This document shows positions 5,134 to 8,111 of a DNA stretch of 8,111 nt, one piece after another. The notes below the pieces were generated by a model that did no database searches, had not been told where the DNA came from, and saw only the letters and a program-made list of their open reading frames with translations. Source of the stretch: CAYSCX01 sp964429575 (GTDB taxonomy: Bacteria > Desulfobacterota > Binatia > Binatales > Binataceae); assembly GCA_964429575.1 (NCBI GenBank), contig CAYSCX010000073.1, positions 1 to 8,111 of the forward strand, given 5' to 3'. Numbering within the stretch: the stretch's first letter is position 1; every line of letters begins with the position of its first letter. The position numbers and the translations under genes are program-made.

Positions 5134-5154
5134 CCGCCTGGAAACGAGGTTGAT

Positions 5155-8111
5155 GTGGGGTTGGTCGCGTTTTCGCTGCGCAATCCGTACGCAGTCATTG
5201 TCGGCGTGCTGGTGATCCTGGTGCTGGGAATAACTGCGGCAGCGCGCATGCCCGTGGACATCCTCCCCATGTTCACGACGCCGGCCGTTCAAGTCGTGAC
5301 ATTTTATCCCGGCATGCCTGCGGAGGTGATGGAGAAAGACATCACTACCCGCCTCGAGCGCTGGACCGGGCAGTCGGTCGGAATCGCGCGGCAGGAGTCC
5401 CGCTCGATGATCGGCGTTTCGATCGTGAAGGACTTCTTTCACGAAGGAGTCGATCCTGCCGCCGCGATCGCGCAGGTGAGCTCATACGCGATGTCGGATC
5501 TGTTCTATTTGCCGCCGGGAACAATTCCGCCGATGGTGATGCCGTTCGATCCGACGGCGACCCTTCCGCTCGCGCTTATCACCGTCTCGAGTCCGACGAT
5601 TGATGAGACGCGCCTGTACGACGTCGCGTACTTCGACTTGCGCAACCGCCTGCAGGGAATTCCCGGCGTCATTGCACCGGCCGTGTATGGCGGCAAGCTC
5701 CGGCGCATTCTTGCGTACGTGGACCGAAACAAGCTCGAGGCGCGTTCGCTCTCGCCAATGGATGTCGTGCGCACGCTGCGCGACTTCAGCACGATGATTC
5801 CGACTGGCAGCGCGAAGCTGGGCGGGCTCGACTATCAAGTTGTCACCAACGGAATGCCCGAGCGCGTCGAAGAGATGAACGATTTCCCGGTCAAGATTGA
5901 CGCGCGCGGCGCCCCGGTACGAATCCGCGATGTGGGGCGGGTCGAAGACACGCATCAGATCCAGACCAACGTGGTCCGGATCAGCGCGCGGCCAGACATG
6001 ACGCCCAAGCGCCAGGTTTACATTCCGATCTACCGGCAACCTGGCGCGAACACGATCGCCGTAGTGGATGCGGTGCGGGGCGCGCTCACCGGAATCCTCA
6101 AACGCCTGCCCGCCGGGATCAACCTCAACGTAGTGATGGACCAGTCCGTTTACGTGCGCCAGGCAATCGGAAGCCTCATAAAGGAGGGAATCATAGGCGC
6201 GGTTCTCGCGGCGCTGGTGATCCTGGCCTTCATCGGCGAGTGGCGCTCTACGCTGATCGTCTCGTTTGCGATTCCCTTCTCGATTGTCGCCGCGCTCGGC
6301 GGCATGTACTTCACGGGCCATTCGATCAACGCAATGACCCTCGGCGGACTGGCGCTCGCGGTCGGCAGACTGATCGACGACGCCATCGTCGTGGTTGAGA
6401 ACACCGACCGTTATCTCAGCCGCGGAGTTGCCCCTGCCGACGCGGCGCGCGAAGCTGCCGGCGAAGTAGCGATGCCGGTGTTGGTCGCCACCATCGCGAC
6501 CGTCGTGATTTTTCTGCCGGTGATTTTCCTTACCGGCATCGGCAAGTACCTGTTTACGCCGCTTGCGGTGGCAGTGGCGCTCGCCATCGGCGCGTCGTAC
6601 TTCGTCGCGATGATGGTAGTGCCGCTGTTCGGCGCGTACGTGCTCAGGGCCGAGACGGAAGGGAGCTCCGCACCAAGGTTCGGCCTTCTGGCACAGTTCA
6701 ACTCCGCATTCGAAACATTCTTCGAGCGTTTGCGCGACCGTTACGTCGGCTGGCTCACGTTGGCGCTCGCGCATCGGCGCGAAGTGATTGCAGGTTCCAC
6801 GCTGTCGCTGATCGCCGCCATACTCCTTTCGGGGTTCGTGGGACGCGAGTTGTTTCCGGCGGTCGACGCCGGCCAACTGACTGTGCGCCTGCGCGCTCCG
6901 AGCGGAACACGGATCGAACGCACTGAGGAGCTGACCGCCAAGATCGAGAAGCGAATCAAGGAAGTAATCCAGGCTGACGACCTCGAGATGCTCATTGTGA
7001 ACATCGGGGTGCTGCTCGACTGGCCGGCGGCTTACACACCGAATTCCGGTCCGCAGGACGGTTTCATCGAGATTCAGCTTACTGACGACCGTTCGCGGTC
7101 ATCACAAGAGTACGCCACGATCCTGCGCGCGGATCTGAATCGTCGATTTCCCGGCGTCGAGTTTGCATTCTCGACCGGCGGGATCATCACCGCCGCGCTA
7201 AACGAGGGCCTGCCATCGCCCATCGACATACAGGTTACCGGCAACAATCTCCAGACCAGCTACCAAATCGCGGAGCGCATCCGGCAGTTGGTTTCCGCAG
7301 TGCCCGGCACCATCGATGTGCGCATCAAGCAACGGCTCGATTATCCGGCTATCAGAGTGGACGTCGATCGCACCAAGGCGGCCTACGTCGGACTGACTCC
7401 GACCGAGGTGGTCAAGAACGTCGTGACCAGTCTGAATTCGTCGGTGAACTTCGAGCCTGCATTCTGGATCGATCCAAAAAACGGTAACCACTATTTCCTC
7501 GGCGCGCAGTATCCCGAACCGGACATCGACTCGATGGAGACGCTCAAGCGTATCCCGCTGACCGGTGCGAAGCCGATCGAACTGGCGCCGTTTCCGACGC
7601 GTGGGTTTGGACCTGACGGTCGCTCGGGCCGCTCGGAACGCAACCGGCTATCGCTCCTGAATAACGTCGCCAGTTTCATCGCGACCACCGCACCGATCGA
7701 GGTGAATCACGTCAACATCAGCCGGGTGATCAATGTAAACGTGAATATCGCTGGGCGCGATGTTGGAAGTGTCGCCGCAGAGGTGGAAGCGAAAATCGCT
7801 TCGATGCACGATAGCCTTCCGGCGGGTTACTCGGTGGCCATCGTCGGCGAAGTTACGCAAATGCGCAGCTCGTTTCAAAACCTTGCCTTCGCGCTCGTGC
7901 TGGCGGCGGCGCTCGTTTACCTCGTGATGGTCGCGCAGTTCCGCTCGTTTCTGGACCCCTTCATTATGATGCTGGCGGTGCCCCTCGCCGCCGTGGGCGT
8001 AGTCGCAACGCTCCTTTTGACCGGCACGACATTCAATATCCAGACATTCCTCGGCGTCGTCTTCGTCGTAGGCATCGCCGTCTCCAACATGGTGCTGATC
8101 GTCGATTTCGC
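5155..8111 (+). CDS. RND-family efflux permease (AcrB/HAE1-like), 3' end outside window
   Basis: 985 codons are present without a stop; full members have about 1,030-1,060. This is the inner-membrane, proton-driven pump of a tripartite exporter. Helix 1 is FSLRNPYAVIVGVLVILVLG, followed by the porter entry ARMPVDILPMFTTPAVQV. The helix-4 motif GRLIDDAIVVVEN has D408-D409, equal to the AcrB proton-relay pair. The second half repeats the plan (VGRELFPAVDAGQL near 561). The window ends in VVGIAVSNMVLIVDF, where AcrB's relay Lys940 is replaced by Ser (S977). The start is GTG 5155, with GAGG at 5146-5149; it is the best of few options after the anti-sigma stop at 5133 in the same frame. A TTG at 5161 is the alternative. 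The substrate is unknown; sigma and anti-sigma control and neighbouring metal genes suggest metal or envelope-stress efflux. Membrane-fusion and outer-membrane partners are not in the window. Confidence 0.93.
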   Translation, partial: MGLVAFSLRNPYAVIVGVLVILVLGITAAARMPVDILPMFTTPAVQVVTFYPGMPAEVMEKDITTRLERWTGQSVGIARQESRSMIGVSIVKDFFHEGVDPAAAIAQVSSYAMSDLFYLPPGTIPPMVMPFDPTATLPLALITVSSPTIDETRLYDVAYFDLRNRLQGIPGVIAPAVYGGKLRRILAYVDRNKLEARSLSPMDVVRTLRDFSTMIPTGSAKLGGLDYQVVTNGMPERVEEMNDFPVKIDARGAPVRIRDVGRVEDTHQIQTNVVRISARPDMTPKRQVYIPIYRQPGANTIAVVDAVRGALTGILKRLPAGINLNVVMDQSVYVRQAIGSLIKEGIIGAVLAALVILAFIGEWRSTLIVSFAIPFSIVAALGGMYFTGHSINAMTLGGLALAVGRLIDDAIVVVENTDRYLSRGVAPADAAREAAGEVAMPVLVATIATVVIFLPVIFLTGIGKYLFTPLAVAVALAIGASYFVAMMVVPLFGAYVLRAETEGSSAPRFGLLAQFNSAFETFFERLRDRYVGWLTLALAHRREVIAGSTLSLIAAILLSGFVGRELFPAVDAGQLTVRLRAPSGTRIERTEELTAKIEKRIKEVIQADDLEMLIVNIGVLLDWPAAYTPNSGPQDGFIEIQLTDDRSRSSQEYATILRADLNRRFPGVEFAFSTGGIITAALNEGLPSPIDIQVTGNNLQTSYQIAERIRQLVSAVPGTIDVRIKQRLDYPAIRVDVDRTKAAYVGLTPTEVVKNVVTSLNSSVNFEPAFWIDPKNGNHYFLGAQYPEPDIDSMETLKRIPLTGAKPIELAPFPTRGFGPDGRSGRSERNRLSLLNNVASFIATTAPIEVNHVNISRVINVNVNIAGRDVGSVAAEVEAKIASMHDSLPAGYSVAIVGEVTQMRSSFQNLAFALVLAAALVYLVMVAQFRSFLDPFIMMLAVPLAAVGVVATLLLTGTTFNIQTFLGVVFVVGIAVSNMVLIVDF

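Noticed and set aside
5482..6876. Long minus-strand ORF of 464 codons opposite the RND gene
   Set aside because: It is a mirror of GC-rich codons of the RND permease; its sequence is low-complexity Arg/His-rich with no domain.
1..8111. CRISPR array, tRNA/rRNA genes, insertion sequence or attachment sites
   Set aside because: No regularly spaced repeats, no tRNA- or rRNA-like stretches, no transposase or integrase fragments and no terminal inverted repeats were seen.

Overview
This is GC-rich DNA from a Gram-negative bacterium. It encodes an outer-membrane barrel with a Sec signal, a lipoprotein with a lipobox and an RND efflux permease. The gene set looks like accessory heavy-metal handling, most like mercury resistance. 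I cannot name the organism: a high-GC proteobacterium, Myxococcota/Desulfobacterota-like or Acidobacteria-like lineage would all fit. If the main finding is right, the organism must also make selenocysteine (selA, selB, selC, selD elsewhere).

Layout. Positions 1-104 hold no gene I can support, only a GC-rich hairpin. A MerR-family metalloregulator lies on the minus strand (105-527). Divergent from it is a MerR-type promoter (P1, long spacer with an internal dyad), followed by a 57-residue CPCC protein (596-769) with a near-perfect Shine-Dalgarno, then a 16-bp hairpin (777-813). A second MerR-type promoter (P2, 858-889) precedes a tightly packed four-gene operon: a MerT-like small membrane protein (900-1184), an outer-membrane beta-barrel of the phenol MetA/transporter type (1181-2134), a MerP-like periplasmic HMA protein (2143-2529) and an NHL-repeat lipoprotein (2537-3526). 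A separate unit follows: an ECF sigma factor with a plausible autoregulatory promoter (3818-4375), its overlapping zinc-binding anti-sigma factor (4372-5133), and an RND efflux permease (5155 onwards) cut by the window end.

Main discovery. The MerT-like gene has an in-frame TGA at 957-959. It sits where MerT has the second cysteine of its membrane Cys-Cys pair, so the protein reads Cys-Sec. The frame reopens for 74 more codons that encode the rest of a three-helix MerT-like protein, and it ends in an ATGA overlap with the next gene. A bacterial-SECIS-like stem-loop begins one base after the TGA. A standard gene caller would miss this gene, or would mis-extend the barrel gene upstream over it.

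How it may work (inference). The MerR protein senses a thiophilic metal and opens P1 and/or P2. The barrel, MerP-like protein and Cys-Sec membrane protein would then bind and relay the metal across outer membrane, periplasm and inner membrane. The NHL lipoprotein may be a scaffold. The ECF/anti-sigma pair probably controls the RND pump as a second envelope stress or efflux arm. No mercuric reductase (merA) or lyase (merB) is present in the window.
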